Shown here: positions 32,516 through 41,355 of the stretch, one piece after another
Layout: each line of letters starts with the position of its first letter
Position numbering within the stretch: position 1 is the first letter of the stretch
Assembly: GCA_002968845.1 (NCBI GenBank)
Contig: PVBG01000014.1
Location: 1-64,000, forward strand
DNA length: 64,000 nucleotides
DNA from: Neorhizobium tomejilense
GTDB taxonomy: Bacteria; Pseudomonadota; Alphaproteobacteria; Rhizobiales; Rhizobiaceae
Direction: 5' to 3'
The notes under the pieces: model-generated
The model's database searches: none
What the model saw: the letters and a program-made list of their open reading frames with translations, nothing else
Told to the model about the DNA's origin: nothing
Program-made: the position numbers and the translations under genes

Positions 32516-33835
32516 TCAGATACCCAATCGGTCGCGCAACCCATACCACCAGGCGCCGAGCACGGTGAGCGGTACCCGGAATGTGCGGCCGCCCGGGAAG
32601 GGCAGGTTGGGGAGCGACGACCAGATGTCGAAACGTTCCGCGTGGCCGGCGACCGCCTCGCCGAGGATCTTGCCGAGCAGATGGGTGGTGGTCACCCCGT
32701 GGCCGCTGTCGCCGTGCGAGAAATAGACCTTGTCCGACAGTTTCCCCATATGCGGGATCCGCGTCAGGGTAAGCGCGAAATTGCCGCTCCAGGCATAGTC
32801 GATCTTCACGTCCTTCAATTGCGGAAACGTCTTCAGCATATTGGGGCGAATGACGCCCGTGAGGTCGCTCGGGTCGTGTCCGCCGTAACCGATGCCGCCG
32901 CCGTAGAGCAGCCGGTTATCCGCGGTGCGCCTGTAGTAGTCGAGGATGTAATTGGCGTCCTCGACGCAGTAATTGGCCGGCAGCAGGCTTTCGATCAGTG
33001 CCGCGTCGAGCGGTTCCGTCGCCATCACCTGGCTGGAAACCGGCATCATCCGGCCGCTGATCTCCGGAAACTGCGGGGAGAGATAAGCATTGCCGCAGAC
33101 GAGCACATACGAGGCCTTCACCGAACCCCTTTCGGTCCGCACCACCGGTTTCTCGCCCATGTCGAGGCCGGTCACGCGCGAGGCTTCGAAGATGCGTCCG
33201 CCAAGGCTTTCGAACGCCGAGGCTTCTCCGAGCACGAGGTTGAGGGGGTGGATATGGCCGCCGAGCTTGTCGATCATGCCGCCGGCATATCGATCGGTCT
33301 TCACGTATTTGCCGACATCCGCTTTCGAGACCATCTCCAGCCCGCCATGGCCGTATCGTTCCCAATCGGTTTTGTGGTGCTCCATCTCGCGGATCTGCTT
33401 GTCCGTGAAGGCTGCGAAGAAGCCGCCATGCACCAGATCGCAGTCGATCCCGTATTTCGCGACCCGGCTGCGGATGATCTCGCCGCCTTCGAGCGACATG
33501 GCGCCGAGCTTCACCGCCTTGTCGCGGCCATAACGGCCGGCGATGGTTTCGAGATCACGGCTGTAGCCGTTGACGATCTGACCGCCATTGCGGCCTGATG
33601 CGCCGAAGCCGATGCGTTCCGCTTCCAGCACCACGACGGAATATCCGCGCTCGGCAAGTTCGAGCGCCGCGGATATTCCGGTGAAGCCGGCACCGATAAC
33701 GCAGACATCGGCCTCTATCGCCCCGTCGAGGGCAGGGCGGACACGCTTGTCCTTCGCCGAAGCCGCGTACCACGAATTCGTGTGGCCGGGATTGTCGCTT
33801 GTCTTGCCCCGATCTTCGCTGGTCATAAAAGCCAT
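32516..33835 (-). CDS. puuB: FAD-dependent oxidoreductase, gamma-glutamylputrescine oxidase-like
   Basis: 439 aa of the DadA/OrdL/PuuB family. FAD-binding GAGFTGISAALELAERG at about residues 48-64; ASGRNGGQIVNGYS is the conserved flavin region; C-terminal GDSGHGVTTTHLLGK. PuuB oxidises gamma-glutamylputrescine in putrescine catabolism; no other puu genes are adjacent, so the exact substrate is inferred. Start 33835 with an in-frame ATG three codons later. Lies about 105 bases downstream of the related D-amino-acid dehydrogenase on the same strand and could share its transcript. Confidence 0.8.
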   Translation of the reverse strand: MAFMTSEDRGKTSDNPGHTNSWYAASAKDKRVRPALDGAIEADVCVIGAGFTGISAALELAERGYSVVVLEAERIGFGASGRNGGQIVNGYSRDLETIAGRYGRDKAVKLGAMSLEGGEIIRSRVAKYGIDCDLVHGGFFAAFTDKQIREMEHHKTDWERYGHGGLEMVSKADVGKYVKTDRYAGGMIDKLGGHIHPLNLVLGEASAFESLGGRIFEASRVTGLDMGEKPVVRTERGSVKASYVLVCGNAYLSPQFPEISGRMMPVSSQVMATEPLDAALIESLLPANYCVEDANYILDYYRRTADNRLLYGGGIGYGGHDPSDLTGVIRPNMLKTFPQLKDVKIDYAWSGNFALTLTRIPHMGKLSDKVYFSHGDSGHGVTTTHLLGKILGEAVAGHAERFDIWSSLPNLPFPGGRTFRVPLTVLGAWWYGLRDRLGI

Positions 33836-33940
33836 CTCACACCGTCAGGATATAGGCGTCGCATTGGACGTCAGTCACGCGTCGGGGCAAACTCCGACCG
33901 GCCCTGCTGCCCGCAGGCCAACCCGCGCTTTTAGATAAAG

Positions 33941-35188
33941 CTAGGCGTTGAAGCGCTCCGGACGATAAGCCGAGATGTCGATCAATGTCTTCTGCCCCGT
34001 GATCGCCTCTGCAATCACCTGGCCGGTCACCGGGCCCAGCGTCAGGCCGTGATGCGCGTGACCGAACGCGAACCACAGGCCGTCGTGGCGCGGCGCCTTG
34101 CCTATCACCGGCATCATGTCCGGCGTGCAGGGGCGGGCACCCATCCAGGGCTCCATGTCGAGCCGCTCGGCGAGCGGGAAGATGCTCCGCGCCACCGCTT
34201 CGGCGCGTTCCAGCTGAACAGGCGTCTTCGGCGCATCGCGGCGGGCGAATTCGGCGCCTGTCGTCAATCGGATGCCCTGGTTCATAGGGGCCAGGAAATA
34301 ACCGCGTTCCGCATCCATGGTCCAGCCGTTGAGTTTGGCATTGCCCTTGGCCGAATAGTGCATGTGGTAGCCGCGCTTGACGCCGACCAGGAAATTGTAG
34401 CCGAGCGGTTTCGTAACCGTATCGGACCAGGGGCCGAGCGCCACCACCACATCCTTGGCTTCCACCGTGCCGTCGCCGGCGACGATCCTCCAGCCGGTCT
34501 TGGTCTGCGACAGGCTCTTGGCATCACCCTTCAGCACGCGGCCGCCGAGCTTTTCGAACAGCGCCACATAGGCGCGGGTCAGCGCCAGCGGGTCCTTGAC
34601 AGACCACGGGTCTTCCCACCGCAGACCGCCGACGAAATCGTTGGAAAGATTGGGCTCCTGCTCGGCGATATCGGCCGGCGAAAGTTCCTTGAAGGCGACG
34701 CCATACTCCTTGCGAAGCCGCTCGGCCTCGCCGATCTCGCCGTCATGCTTGCCGCGGGTGCGGAACACCTCCGTCCAGCCGTTCTTGGCGATCAGATCCT
34801 GGGCTCCGGCTTCCTCGATCAGCTCGTTATGGGTCGCGATCGAGTGCTCGATCAGCGGCGCGTAGGCGCGGGCGATCAGCTGATGGCGGGTCAGGTTGGA
34901 ATGCCACCAGTATTTCGCCAGGAACGAGGTGACCGAGGGGATGGCTTTCCAGTGAAAATGCGCATCGATGCGGTTGTTCATGGCGTAGCGCAGGATCAGG
35001 CCGAACTGCTGGGGAAAGCCATAGGGCACGACGCCCTCGCGCTGGATCAGGCCGGCATTGCCATAGGAGGTCTCCATGCCGGGTTCTTTCCGGTCGACGA
35101 GCACCACCGATTTGCCGCGCCGGGCGAGCTGCAATGCCGTCGAAACGCCGACAATGCCGGCTCCCAGCACGATCGCATCTGCTGTCAT
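33941..35188 (-). CDS. dadA: D-amino-acid dehydrogenase-like FAD oxidoreductase
   Basis: 415 aa. FAD dinucleotide motif AIVLGAGIVGVSTALQLARRG at the N-terminus, with the DadA marker METSYGNAGLIQREGVVPYG near residue 45, and C-terminal PVIGKAPRHDGLWFAFGHAH before GLTLGP. DadA deaminates D-amino acids (chiefly D-alanine) to keto acids, passing electrons to the respiratory chain. ATG 35188 follows GGA nine bases upstream; an upstream TTG (35209) is less likely. No alanine racemase gene is beside it, so substrate range is open. Confidence 0.85.
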   Translation of the reverse strand: MTADAIVLGAGIVGVSTALQLARRGKSVVLVDRKEPGMETSYGNAGLIQREGVVPYGFPQQFGLILRYAMNNRIDAHFHWKAIPSVTSFLAKYWWHSNLTRHQLIARAYAPLIEHSIATHNELIEEAGAQDLIAKNGWTEVFRTRGKHDGEIGEAERLRKEYGVAFKELSPADIAEQEPNLSNDFVGGLRWEDPWSVKDPLALTRAYVALFEKLGGRVLKGDAKSLSQTKTGWRIVAGDGTVEAKDVVVALGPWSDTVTKPLGYNFLVGVKRGYHMHYSAKGNAKLNGWTMDAERGYFLAPMNQGIRLTTGAEFARRDAPKTPVQLERAEAVARSIFPLAERLDMEPWMGARPCTPDMMPVIGKAPRHDGLWFAFGHAHHGLTLGPVTGQVIAEAITGQKTLIDISAYRPERFNA

Positions 35189-35422
35189 GATCTGAATTCC
35201 ATTTCCCAAGTCTTTTATCGTTCGAGGATTTCAACATGCCGCCCGGAATGCTGCGGCGCAAACGAAAAATCACTGTTGCTTATATGGATTCCCTATTTCT
35301 TCGTCTGCCGCATCCAATCGAAAGCCTATGCGGCCGTCGCTACCTTTCGGATCGTGCATCGGTTTCGATGCGGGCTCCGCGCGGACAATGTCGCGGGCCG
35401 ATCCCAACAAGGAGTGACTGAA

Positions 35423-35602
35423 ATGTTTGGTCGTCTGGGGAGCGTTTACTTCCTGCATCTTGCTGAAGCCAAAGCCCGGCAGCGCCGGCTGGCGCAGCCA
35501 AATCGCCCGGTCGATGCGAACCTCGGCGTTTTCCTGAGGCTCTTCGGCGTCATCGGCCTGGGCCTTTGCGCCGCGGGTCTTGTCTCCGTGATGGTGGCTT
35601 GA
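35423..35602 (+). CDS. Small single-helix membrane protein upstream of the Kdp locus
   Basis: 59 aa. The N-terminal half is basic (LHLAEAKARQRRLAQ), and the C-terminal 20 residues form one hydrophobic helix ending at the stop. AAGGAG lies eight bases before the ATG. The first of three closely spaced small genes (11 bases to the next) that precede the Kdp genes. Same plan as the 43-aa protein at 27565: charged head and hydrophobic tail. Function unknown. Confidence 0.6.
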   Translation: MFGRLGSVYFLHLAEAKARQRRLAQPNRPVDANLGVFLRLFGVIGLGLCAAGLVSVMVA

Positions 35603-35613
35603 GGAGGTTTGTC

Positions 35614-35904
35614 ATGGGTAAGGCAATGTCGAAAGTCGAACCTCCCTCGCGTGGCGTGCGTTTCATGGTGGGCCGCGATGTCGGCGGTCGTTGGGTCGTC
35701 TCCGACCGCGATGGCCTCGTCGGCGGATTGTTCACCGATCGGGCGTCGGCGGTGCATTTCGCCATGTTCGAAAGTGATCGCACGCCGGGTGCCGTCTGCT
35801 GCCTCCCGGAGGGCGTCACCTTGAGCCTGGGGCCGGTTTTCGAGATCCCGGTGAAGGCTCCCGAGGCGATCGATCCCCGCATGAAGATCGTCGGACGGGC
35901 GTGA
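35614..35904 (+). CDS. Small conserved hypothetical protein
   Basis: 96 aa, soluble, no signal peptide or membrane helix. Motif-like stretches GGRWVVSDRDGLVGGLF and RASAVHFAMFESD recall small rhizobial proteins that begin with a short beta-hairpin 'RW.V.D..G..GG.F' unit. GAGGAG is six bases before the ATG at 35614. Flanked by two small membrane proteins, with gaps of 11 bases on either side, so probably a three-gene transcript. Not recognised beyond this. Confidence 0.65.
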   Translation: MGKAMSKVEPPSRGVRFMVGRDVGGRWVVSDRDGLVGGLFTDRASAVHFAMFESDRTPGAVCCLPEGVTLSLGPVFEIPVKAPEAIDPRMKIVGRA

Positions 35905-35915
35905 GGAGAATGCCG

Positions 35916-36080
35916 ATGTCCAAGGCCCTCTACCACATGCGCGGAGCTGTCTATCCGCGCTCCCGTAATTTCGGGAACCCGGACCATCTGCGTGCATCGA
36001 GCATCATTCTCGGCATGCTCGCGGTGATGCTGATGGTGCTCGTTTTCGCCTATGTCATAACCTTTGCGGCCGCTTCCTGA
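35916..36080 (+). CDS. Small single-helix membrane protein
   Basis: 54 aa: about 30 polar residues (YHMRGAVYPRSRNFGNPD), then one strong hydrophobic helix to the end. Start ATG 35916 is chosen because GAGGAG lies seven bases before it; the ATG at 35910 would be too close. It overlaps no other gene and is the third of the small-gene set before the Kdp leader. Function unknown; small size and position suggest a membrane micro-protein. Confidence 0.6.
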   Translation: MSKALYHMRGAVYPRSRNFGNPDHLRASSIILGMLAVMLMVLVFAYVITFAAAS

Positions 36081-36108
36081 GGGCAGCCGCCGCCGGAAAG
36101 AACGAAAT

Positions 36109-36252
36109 TCCTATAGGATTTTTATTTCTTTCCTCTGCGCTCCGTCTCGAACCTCTATGCGGTCGCGCCGCATATTAGCGTCCGGGAGATCGCAAAAGAT
36201 CGTCTCCAAGCCGAAAGCCTCAAGGTGCCGTCTTCAAGGGATGGCACCCTTG
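36109..36252 (+). promoter_or_regulatory. Structured leader of the Kdp operon
   Basis: It begins with a perfect palindrome TCCTATAGGA (36109-36118) in an AT-rich stretch, a plausible regulator site (possibly KdpE). It then has a 9-bp hairpin interrupted by one bulge: CAAGGTGCC (36221-36229) pairs with GGCA-C-CCTTG (36243-36252). No T run follows, so it is a leader element rather than a terminator. No known riboswitch class was recognised. Confidence 0.4.
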
Positions 36253-36291
36253 TCCTGTCCGGCCTCGCCTTAACAACAGGAGTCCAGATCA

Positions 36292-36375
36292 ATGTTGGAC
36301 GTCATTCTACTCGGCACCGCAGTCGTCTTCTTCGGTCTCTGCTTTGCCTATACCCGCGCCTGCGACAGGCTTTGA
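36292..36375 (+). CDS. 27-residue KdpF-like membrane micropeptide
   Basis: 27 aa: MLDVILLGTAVVFFGLCFAY followed by TRACDRL, a single hydrophobic helix with a short basic tail, the same plan and nearly the same length as KdpF, which follows 13 bases later. AACAGGAG precedes it. In E. coli, KdpF alone stabilises the KdpABC complex. A second such peptide directly upstream suggests a duplicated or cooperating stabiliser; this is inference. Could be a fortuitous frame, but spacing, ribosome site and composition argue for a gene. Confidence 0.6.
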   Translation: MLDVILLGTAVVFFGLCFAYTRACDRL

Positions 36376-36388
36376 AGGGAGAAACACG

Positions 36389-36478
36389 ATGATCCTCGAT
36401 TATGTCCTGAGCGGTGCTGTGACGGTGTTCCTCACCGTTTACCTCACCTACGCTCTCATTCGCCCCGAACGCTTCTGA
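36389..36478 (+). CDS. kdpF: Potassium-transporting ATPase subunit KdpF
   Basis: 29 aa, the exact size of E. coli KdpF, with the hydrophobic helix and the typical ending TYALIRPERF. It is a lipid-like stabilising subunit of the high-affinity KdpFABC potassium pump. GGGAGAA lies before the ATG. Followed by kdpA after 67 bases. Too short for routine annotation and often missed. Confidence 0.85.
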   Translation: MILDYVLSGAVTVFLTVYLTYALIRPERF

Positions 36479-36545
36479 AAAAGAACGCTTTTGAAAAGAA
36501 CTGGCGCTTCCAGCCAAGCAGCCGGGTATTGAAAGTTAACTCCAA

Positions 36546-38261
36546 ATGACCCTCAACGGATGGCTTCAGATCCTGCTTTACTGCGGGATCATCATCGCGC
36601 TCGTCAAACCGCTCGGCGGTTACATGACGCGTATCTTTTCGGGCGAGCGCACGTTTCTGTCACCCGTCCTCATTCCGATCGAACGGGGACTGTATGCCAT
36701 GGCCGGCACCAGCGAACGCGAAGAACAGCATTGGGCCTCCTATGCCGTCTCGCTGCTGATGTTCAACCTCTTCGGCGTTGTCGTGCTCTACGCGATAATG
36801 CGCCTGCAGGCCGGCATGCCTTATAATCCGGCGGGCATGGGTGCCGTTCCGCCCGAGCTTTCCTTCAACACCGCCGTCAGTTTCGTCAGCAATACCAACT
36901 GGCAGAACTATGGCGGCGAAAGCACCATGTCGTATCTTACCCAGATGATGGGTCTCAACGTGCAGAACTTCCTGTCCGCCGCGACAGGCATGGCGATCGC
37001 CGTCGGCCTCATCCGCGCCTTTTCGCGCGCTTCCGGTCCAGGGGCTAGGAAAACGATCGGCAATTTCTGGGTCGATATGACCCGCGCCATACTCTACATC
37101 CTGCTGCCGATCTGCATCGTGCTGACGCTGGTCTACGTCTATCTCGGCGTACCGCAGACGCTCGGGCCTTATGTCGAGGCGACGACGCTGGAAGGCGCCA
37201 AGCAGACCATCGCGCTCGGCCCGGTCGCTTCGCAGCTTGCCATCAAGATGCTCGGCACCAATGGCGGCGGTTTCTTCAACGCCAACTCGGCCCATCCGTT
37301 CGAAAACCCGGATGCGATATCCAACCTCATCCAGATGCTGTCGATCTTCGCGATCGGGGCTGCCTTCACCAACGTCTTCGGCCGCATGGTCGGCAACCAG
37401 CGCCAGGGCTGGGCGATCCTCGCCTCGATGGGCATCCTGTTCATCGCCGGCGTCGGCATCACCTATTGGGCGGAAGCGGCCGGAAATCCGCTGATGCATG
37501 CCTTCGGTCTTGAAGGTGGCAACATGGAAGGCAAGGAAGCCCGCTTCGGCATCACCTTGTCGTCGCTGTTTGCGGTCATCACCACGGCGGCCTCCTGCGG
37601 CGCGGTCAATGCCATGCATGGCTCGTTCACCGCGCTCGGCGGCCTGATCCCGCTCATCAACATGCAGCTCGGCGAAGTCATCGTCGGCGGCGTCGGCGCG
37701 GGCTTCTACGGCATCATCCTCTTCATCATCGTCGCCGTCTTCGTGGCAGGCCTCATGGTCGGCCGCACGCCGGAATATCTCGGCAAGAAGATCGAGGCGA
37801 AGGAGATGAAGATGGCCGTGCTCGCCATCCTCTGCCTGCCGCTTGCCATGCTGGTGTTCACGGCGATCGCCACGGTGCTGCCGTCCGCCGTCGCCTCGAT
37901 CGGCACCGCCGGCCCGCACGGCTTCTCCGAAATCCTCTACGCCTATACGTCGGCTGCGGCCAACAACGGCTCGGCTTTCGGCGGACTGACGGGCAACACG
38001 CCCTGGTACAACGTGACGCTCGGCATCGGGATGCTGATGGGCCGCTTCCTGGTCATCATTCCGGCGCTCGCCATCGCAGGCTCGCTGGTCGCCAAGAAGA
38101 CGGTTCCGGCCTCGGCAGGCACCTTCCCGACCGACGGCCCGCTCTTCGTCGGCCTGCTGGTCGGCACGATCCTGATCGTCGGCGGCCTCACCTTCATGCC
38201 CGCCCTGGCGCTCGGCCCCGTCGTCGAACACCTGGTCATGATCGCCGGCCAGACGTTTTGA
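36546..38261 (+). CDS. kdpA: Potassium-transporting ATPase subunit KdpA
   Basis: 571 aa, the potassium-channel-like subunit of the Kdp pump. Ten membrane helices and the four selectivity-filter loops in order: [55 protein letters not shown] and [11 protein letters not shown]. This subunit takes up K+ with high affinity and passes it to KdpB. The gene is followed by a 106-bp palindromic repeat before kdpB, rather than the usual short gap. Confidence 0.96.
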   Translation: MTLNGWLQILLYCGIIIALVKPLGGYMTRIFSGERTFLSPVLIPIERGLYAMAGTSEREEQHWASYAVSLLMFNLFGVVVLYAIMRLQAGMPYNPAGMGAVPPELSFNTAVSFVSNTNWQNYGGESTMSYLTQMMGLNVQNFLSAATGMAIAVGLIRAFSRASGPGARKTIGNFWVDMTRAILYILLPICIVLTLVYVYLGVPQTLGPYVEATTLEGAKQTIALGPVASQLAIKMLGTNGGGFFNANSAHPFENPDAISNLIQMLSIFAIGAAFTNVFGRMVGNQRQGWAILASMGILFIAGVGITYWAEAAGNPLMHAFGLEGGNMEGKEARFGITLSSLFAVITTAASCGAVNAMHGSFTALGGLIPLINMQLGEVIVGGVGAGFYGIILFIIVAVFVAGLMVGRTPEYLGKKIEAKEMKMAVLAILCLPLAMLVFTAIATVLPSAVASIGTAGPHGFSEILYAYTSAAANNGSAFGGLTGNTPWYNVTLGIGMLMGRFLVIIPALAIAGSLVAKKTVPASAGTFPTDGPLFVGLLVGTILIVGGLTFMPALALGPVVEHLVMIAGQTF

Positions 38262-38299
38262 GGCGGCGCCATGTCGCTCATCCGGCCACGGTGGTGCGA

Positions 38300-38405
38300 G
38301 GAGCCCCTCCCCCTTGTGGGGAGGGGTTGGGGAGGGGCTTTCGCTCCACATCAAACCCCTCCCGCCTGCCGGCCACCCTCCCCACAAGGGGGAGGGTTAG
38401 GGATG
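38300..38405. repeat. Palindromic intergenic repeat between kdpA and kdpB
   Basis: Two GC-rich arms that resemble each other in inverted orientation: GAGCCCCTCCCCCTTGTGGG... on the left and CCCTCCCCACAAGGGGGAGG on the right (38376-38395), with CGCCTGCCGGCC between. This is the composition of rhizobial mosaic palindromic repeats. It can fold into long hairpins in RNA and separates kdpA from kdpB. Confidence 0.75.
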
Positions 38406-38466
38406 CCGCGCCGCCTCGGCACCATCGAATTGTTTCGCAAACATCCTTTCAAAGCTGGAGTCTCTT

Positions 38467-40554
38467 ATGAGCCAGGCAAAATCCGCGAGCATCATGGATA
38501 CTCGCATCCTCATTCCGGCCGCAGGCGATGCTTTCAAGAAGCTCAACCCGCGGACCCTTGCCCGGAACCCGGTCATGTTCGTCGTGGCCACGGTCTCGGT
38601 CCTGACGACCGTCCTCTTCCTCCGCGACCTCGCGGCCGGCAACGGCAATCTCGGTTTTTCCTTCCAGATCAATCTCTGGCTCTGGTTCACCGTGCTGTTT
38701 GCCAACTTCGCCGAAGCGGTTGCCGAAGGCCGCGGCAAGGCGCAGGCGGATTCGCTGCGCAAGGCCCGCACCGAAACCCAGGCCAAGCTGCTCTCGGGCA
38801 GTGATCGCACCCAGTACAAGATGGTCGCCGGTACGAGCCTCAAGGTCGGTGACGTCGTGCTCGTCGAACCGGGCGACATCATTCCGTCAGATGGCGAAGT
38901 CATCGAGGGTGTCGCCTCTGTGAACGAAGCGGCGATCACCGGCGAATCCGCGCCCGTCATCCGCGAATCCGGTGGCGACCGCTCGGCTGTGACCGGCGGC
39001 ACGCAAGTTCTTTCCGACTGGATCCGCGTCCGTATCACGGCCGCTGCCGGCTCGACCTTCCTCGACCGGATGATCTCGCTCGTCGAGGGCGCCGAGCGCC
39101 AGAAGACGCCGAACGAGATTGCCCTCAACATCCTTCTTGCCGGCATGACGCTGATCTTCGTGCTCGCCACGGCGACGATCCCGAGCTTTGCGATCTATGC
39201 CGGCGGCTCGATCTCGATCATCGTTCTCGTCGCGCTGTTCGTGACGCTGATCCCGACGACGATCGGCGCGCTGCTGTCGGCGATCGGCATTGCGGGCATG
39301 GACCGCCTCGTCCGCTTCAATGTGCTCGCGATGTCAGGTCGCGCCGTGGAGGCCGCCGGCGACGTCGATACGCTGTTGCTCGACAAGACCGGGACGATCA
39401 CGCTCGGCAACCGCCAGGCCACTTCGTTCCGCCCCGTCCGCGGCGTCTCCGAACAGGATCTTGCCGATGCGGCCCAGCTCGCTTCGCTTGCCGACGAAAC
39501 GCCGGAAGGCCGTTCCATCGTTGTGCTTGCCAAGGAAAAGTACGCGATCCGCGGCCGTGATATGGCGAGCCTCAAGGCAACTTTCGTCCCCTTCACCGCC
39601 CAGACCCGCATGAGTGGCGTCGATCTCGAAGGCTCTCAGATCCGCAAGGGTGCCGTCGATGCGGTGCTCGCCTATGTCGGCTCGGGGACGATGCCGGTCT
39701 CCGGCAACGCGGCAATCGCCACCCAGGCCAATTCCGACACAGTGCGCGAGCTGCAGGCGATCGCCGACGAAATCGCCAAGGCCGGCGGCACGCCGCTCGC
39801 CGTTGCCCGTGACGGCAAGCTGCTCGGCGTCGTGCAGCTGAAGGACATCGTCAAGGGCGGTATCCGCGAGCGTTTTGCCGAACTGCGCCGCATGGGCATC
39901 CGCACCGTGATGATCACCGGCGACAACCCGATGACCGCGGCGGCGATCGCCGCCGAAGCGGGCGTTGACGATTTCCTCGCCCAGGCGACCCCGGAGAACA
40001 AGCTGACGCTGATCCGCGAGGAACAGGCCAAGGGCAAGCTCGTCGCCATGTGCGGCGACGGCACCAACGACGCCCCGGCGCTTGCCCAGGCCGATGTCGG
40101 CGTCGCCATGAACACCGGCACGGTCGCCGCCCGCGAGGCGGGCAACATGGTCGATCTCGACAGCGATCCGACCAAGCTCATCGAGATCGTCGAGATCGGC
40201 AAGCAGCTGCTGATGACGCGCGGCGCGCTGACGACCTTCTCGATCGCCAACGATATCGCCAAGTATTTTGCCATCATCCCGGCGATGTTCCTGACCTTCT
40301 ACCCGCAGCTCGGCGTGCTGAACATCATGGGGCTGGCCACGCCGCAAAGCGCCATCCTGTCGGCGATCATCTTCAACGCGCTGATCATCATCGCGCTGAT
40401 CCCGCTGTCGCTGAAGGGCGTCAAATACCGCGCCATCGGCGCCGGCGCGCTGCTGTCCCGCAACCTGCTCGTCTACGGTGTCGGCGGCATCCTCGTTCCC
40501 TTCATCGGCATCAAGGCGATCGACATGATCATCACCGCGATCGGCCTCGCTTAA
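38467..40554 (+). CDS. kdpB: Potassium-transporting ATPase ATP-binding subunit KdpB
   Basis: 695 aa P-type ATPase. The phosphorylated aspartate is in DKTGTIT (D306), the actuator loop in ITGESAPV, and the hinge in [35 protein letters not shown] marks the membrane part. It drives K+ uptake through KdpA at the cost of ATP. The ATG at 38467 follows CTGGAG. Longer-than-normal gap to kdpA (repeat); kdpC follows after 68 bases. Confidence 0.97.
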   Translation: MSQAKSASIMDTRILIPAAGDAFKKLNPRTLARNPVMFVVATVSVLTTVLFLRDLAAGNGNLGFSFQINLWLWFTVLFANFAEAVAEGRGKAQADSLRKARTETQAKLLSGSDRTQYKMVAGTSLKVGDVVLVEPGDIIPSDGEVIEGVASVNEAAITGESAPVIRESGGDRSAVTGGTQVLSDWIRVRITAAAGSTFLDRMISLVEGAERQKTPNEIALNILLAGMTLIFVLATATIPSFAIYAGGSISIIVLVALFVTLIPTTIGALLSAIGIAGMDRLVRFNVLAMSGRAVEAAGDVDTLLLDKTGTITLGNRQATSFRPVRGVSEQDLADAAQLASLADETPEGRSIVVLAKEKYAIRGRDMASLKATFVPFTAQTRMSGVDLEGSQIRKGAVDAVLAYVGSGTMPVSGNAAIATQANSDTVRELQAIADEIAKAGGTPLAVARDGKLLGVVQLKDIVKGGIRERFAELRRMGIRTVMITGDNPMTAAAIAAEAGVDDFLAQATPENKLTLIREEQAKGKLVAMCGDGTNDAPALAQADVGVAMNTGTVAAREAGNMVDLDSDPTKLIEIVEIGKQLLMTRGALTTFSIANDIAKYFAIIPAMFLTFYPQLGVLNIMGLATPQSAILSAIIFNALIIIALIPLSLKGVKYRAIGAGALLSRNLLVYGVGGILVPFIGIKAIDMIITAIGLA

Positions 40555-40622
40555 ATTTCGCGCGTTTTCTTCACGCGAACCGGCATCCACTTCGCTTGAA
40601 AACGCTTTTCGGAGAAATGACA

Positions 40623-41192
40623 ATGTTCAAGCAACTTCGCCCTGCGATCGTCATGATCGTCGCCACCACGGCCATTACCGGCCTGATCTACCCCTTCGCC
40701 ATGACCGGCATCGCCCAGGCCGTTTTCCCCGTCCAGGCGAACGGCAGCCTGATCGAGAAGGACGGAACCGTTGTCGGTTCGGCCCTGATCGGCCAGGCAT
40801 TCACCGGCGACCAGTATTTCCACGGTCGCCCCTCGGCCGCCGGCGACGGCTACAACGCCGCCTCGTCCTCCGGCTCCAACCTCGGCCCCACCAGCGCCAA
40901 GCTGATCGACCGGGTGAAGACGGACTACGAAGCCGCGAAGGCCGCCAACCCGAACGCGGACGTGCCGATCGACCTCGTCACCGCATCCGGCAGCGGCCTC
41001 GACCCGCATGTCTCGCCGGAAGCCGTATACTTCCAGGTACCGCGCGTCGCCAAGGCACGGCAAATGGACGAGGCAGCGGTTCGCGCGCTTGTGGACCAGC
41101 ATGTCGAGGGTCGCGAACTTGGTTTCCTCGGCGAACCTGTGGTCAATGTGCTTGCGTTGAATATGGCGCTTGATGCTCCTATGACTCGGTGA
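40623..41192 (+). CDS. kdpC: Potassium-transporting ATPase subunit KdpC
   Basis: 189 aa. One N-terminal membrane helix (about 8-30), then the periplasmic KdpC domain with [20 protein letters not shown] and [20 protein letters not shown], the family signatures. Stabilises KdpA-KdpB and raises affinity. Start ATG 40623 is chosen since GGAG lies nine bases upstream; the ATG at 40617 would have only three bases of spacing. Confidence 0.95.
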   Translation: MFKQLRPAIVMIVATTAITGLIYPFAMTGIAQAVFPVQANGSLIEKDGTVVGSALIGQAFTGDQYFHGRPSAAGDGYNAASSSGSNLGPTSAKLIDRVKTDYEAAKAANPNADVPIDLVTASGSGLDPHVSPEAVYFQVPRVAKARQMDEAAVRALVDQHVEGRELGFLGEPVVNVLALNMALDAPMTR

Positions 41193-41204
41193 AGGGACGG
41201 AGCA

Positions 41205-41324
41205 CCCCCTCATCCGCCTGCCGGCACCTTCTCCCCGAGGGGAGAAGATATATGCCGCGGCGTCGCCGTTCTCCTCTCCCCTCGGGGAGAGGGTGGCCGA
41301 GCGCAGCGGAGGCCGGGTGAGGGG
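41205..41324. repeat. RIME-like palindromic mosaic element between kdpC and kdpD
   Basis: About 120 bp with ends CCCCTCATCCG and CGGGTGAGGGG that pair with each other, and two inner hairpins (CTTCTCCCC-GAGGGGAGAAG, then TCTCCCCTCGGGGAGA). The left end CTCATCCGCCTGCCGGCACC is the signature I recall from rhizobial intergenic mosaic elements (RIME). It is a non-coding repeat found in many copies per genome. Confidence 0.85.
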
Positions 41325-41355
41325 CGCCACCACCCACTGACACGAAAGACCAGGC

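Noticed and set aside
36292-36375. Calling the 27-residue peptide the true kdpF and the next one spurious.
   Set aside because: The second peptide has the exact 29-residue length and the ending typical of KdpF; both were therefore kept, with lower confidence for the first.
38300-38405. The kdpA-kdpB repeat as an intrinsic terminator or CRISPR-like array.
   Set aside because: Arms are GC-rich without a T run and there are no regularly spaced direct repeats; it fits a palindromic intergenic repeat better.
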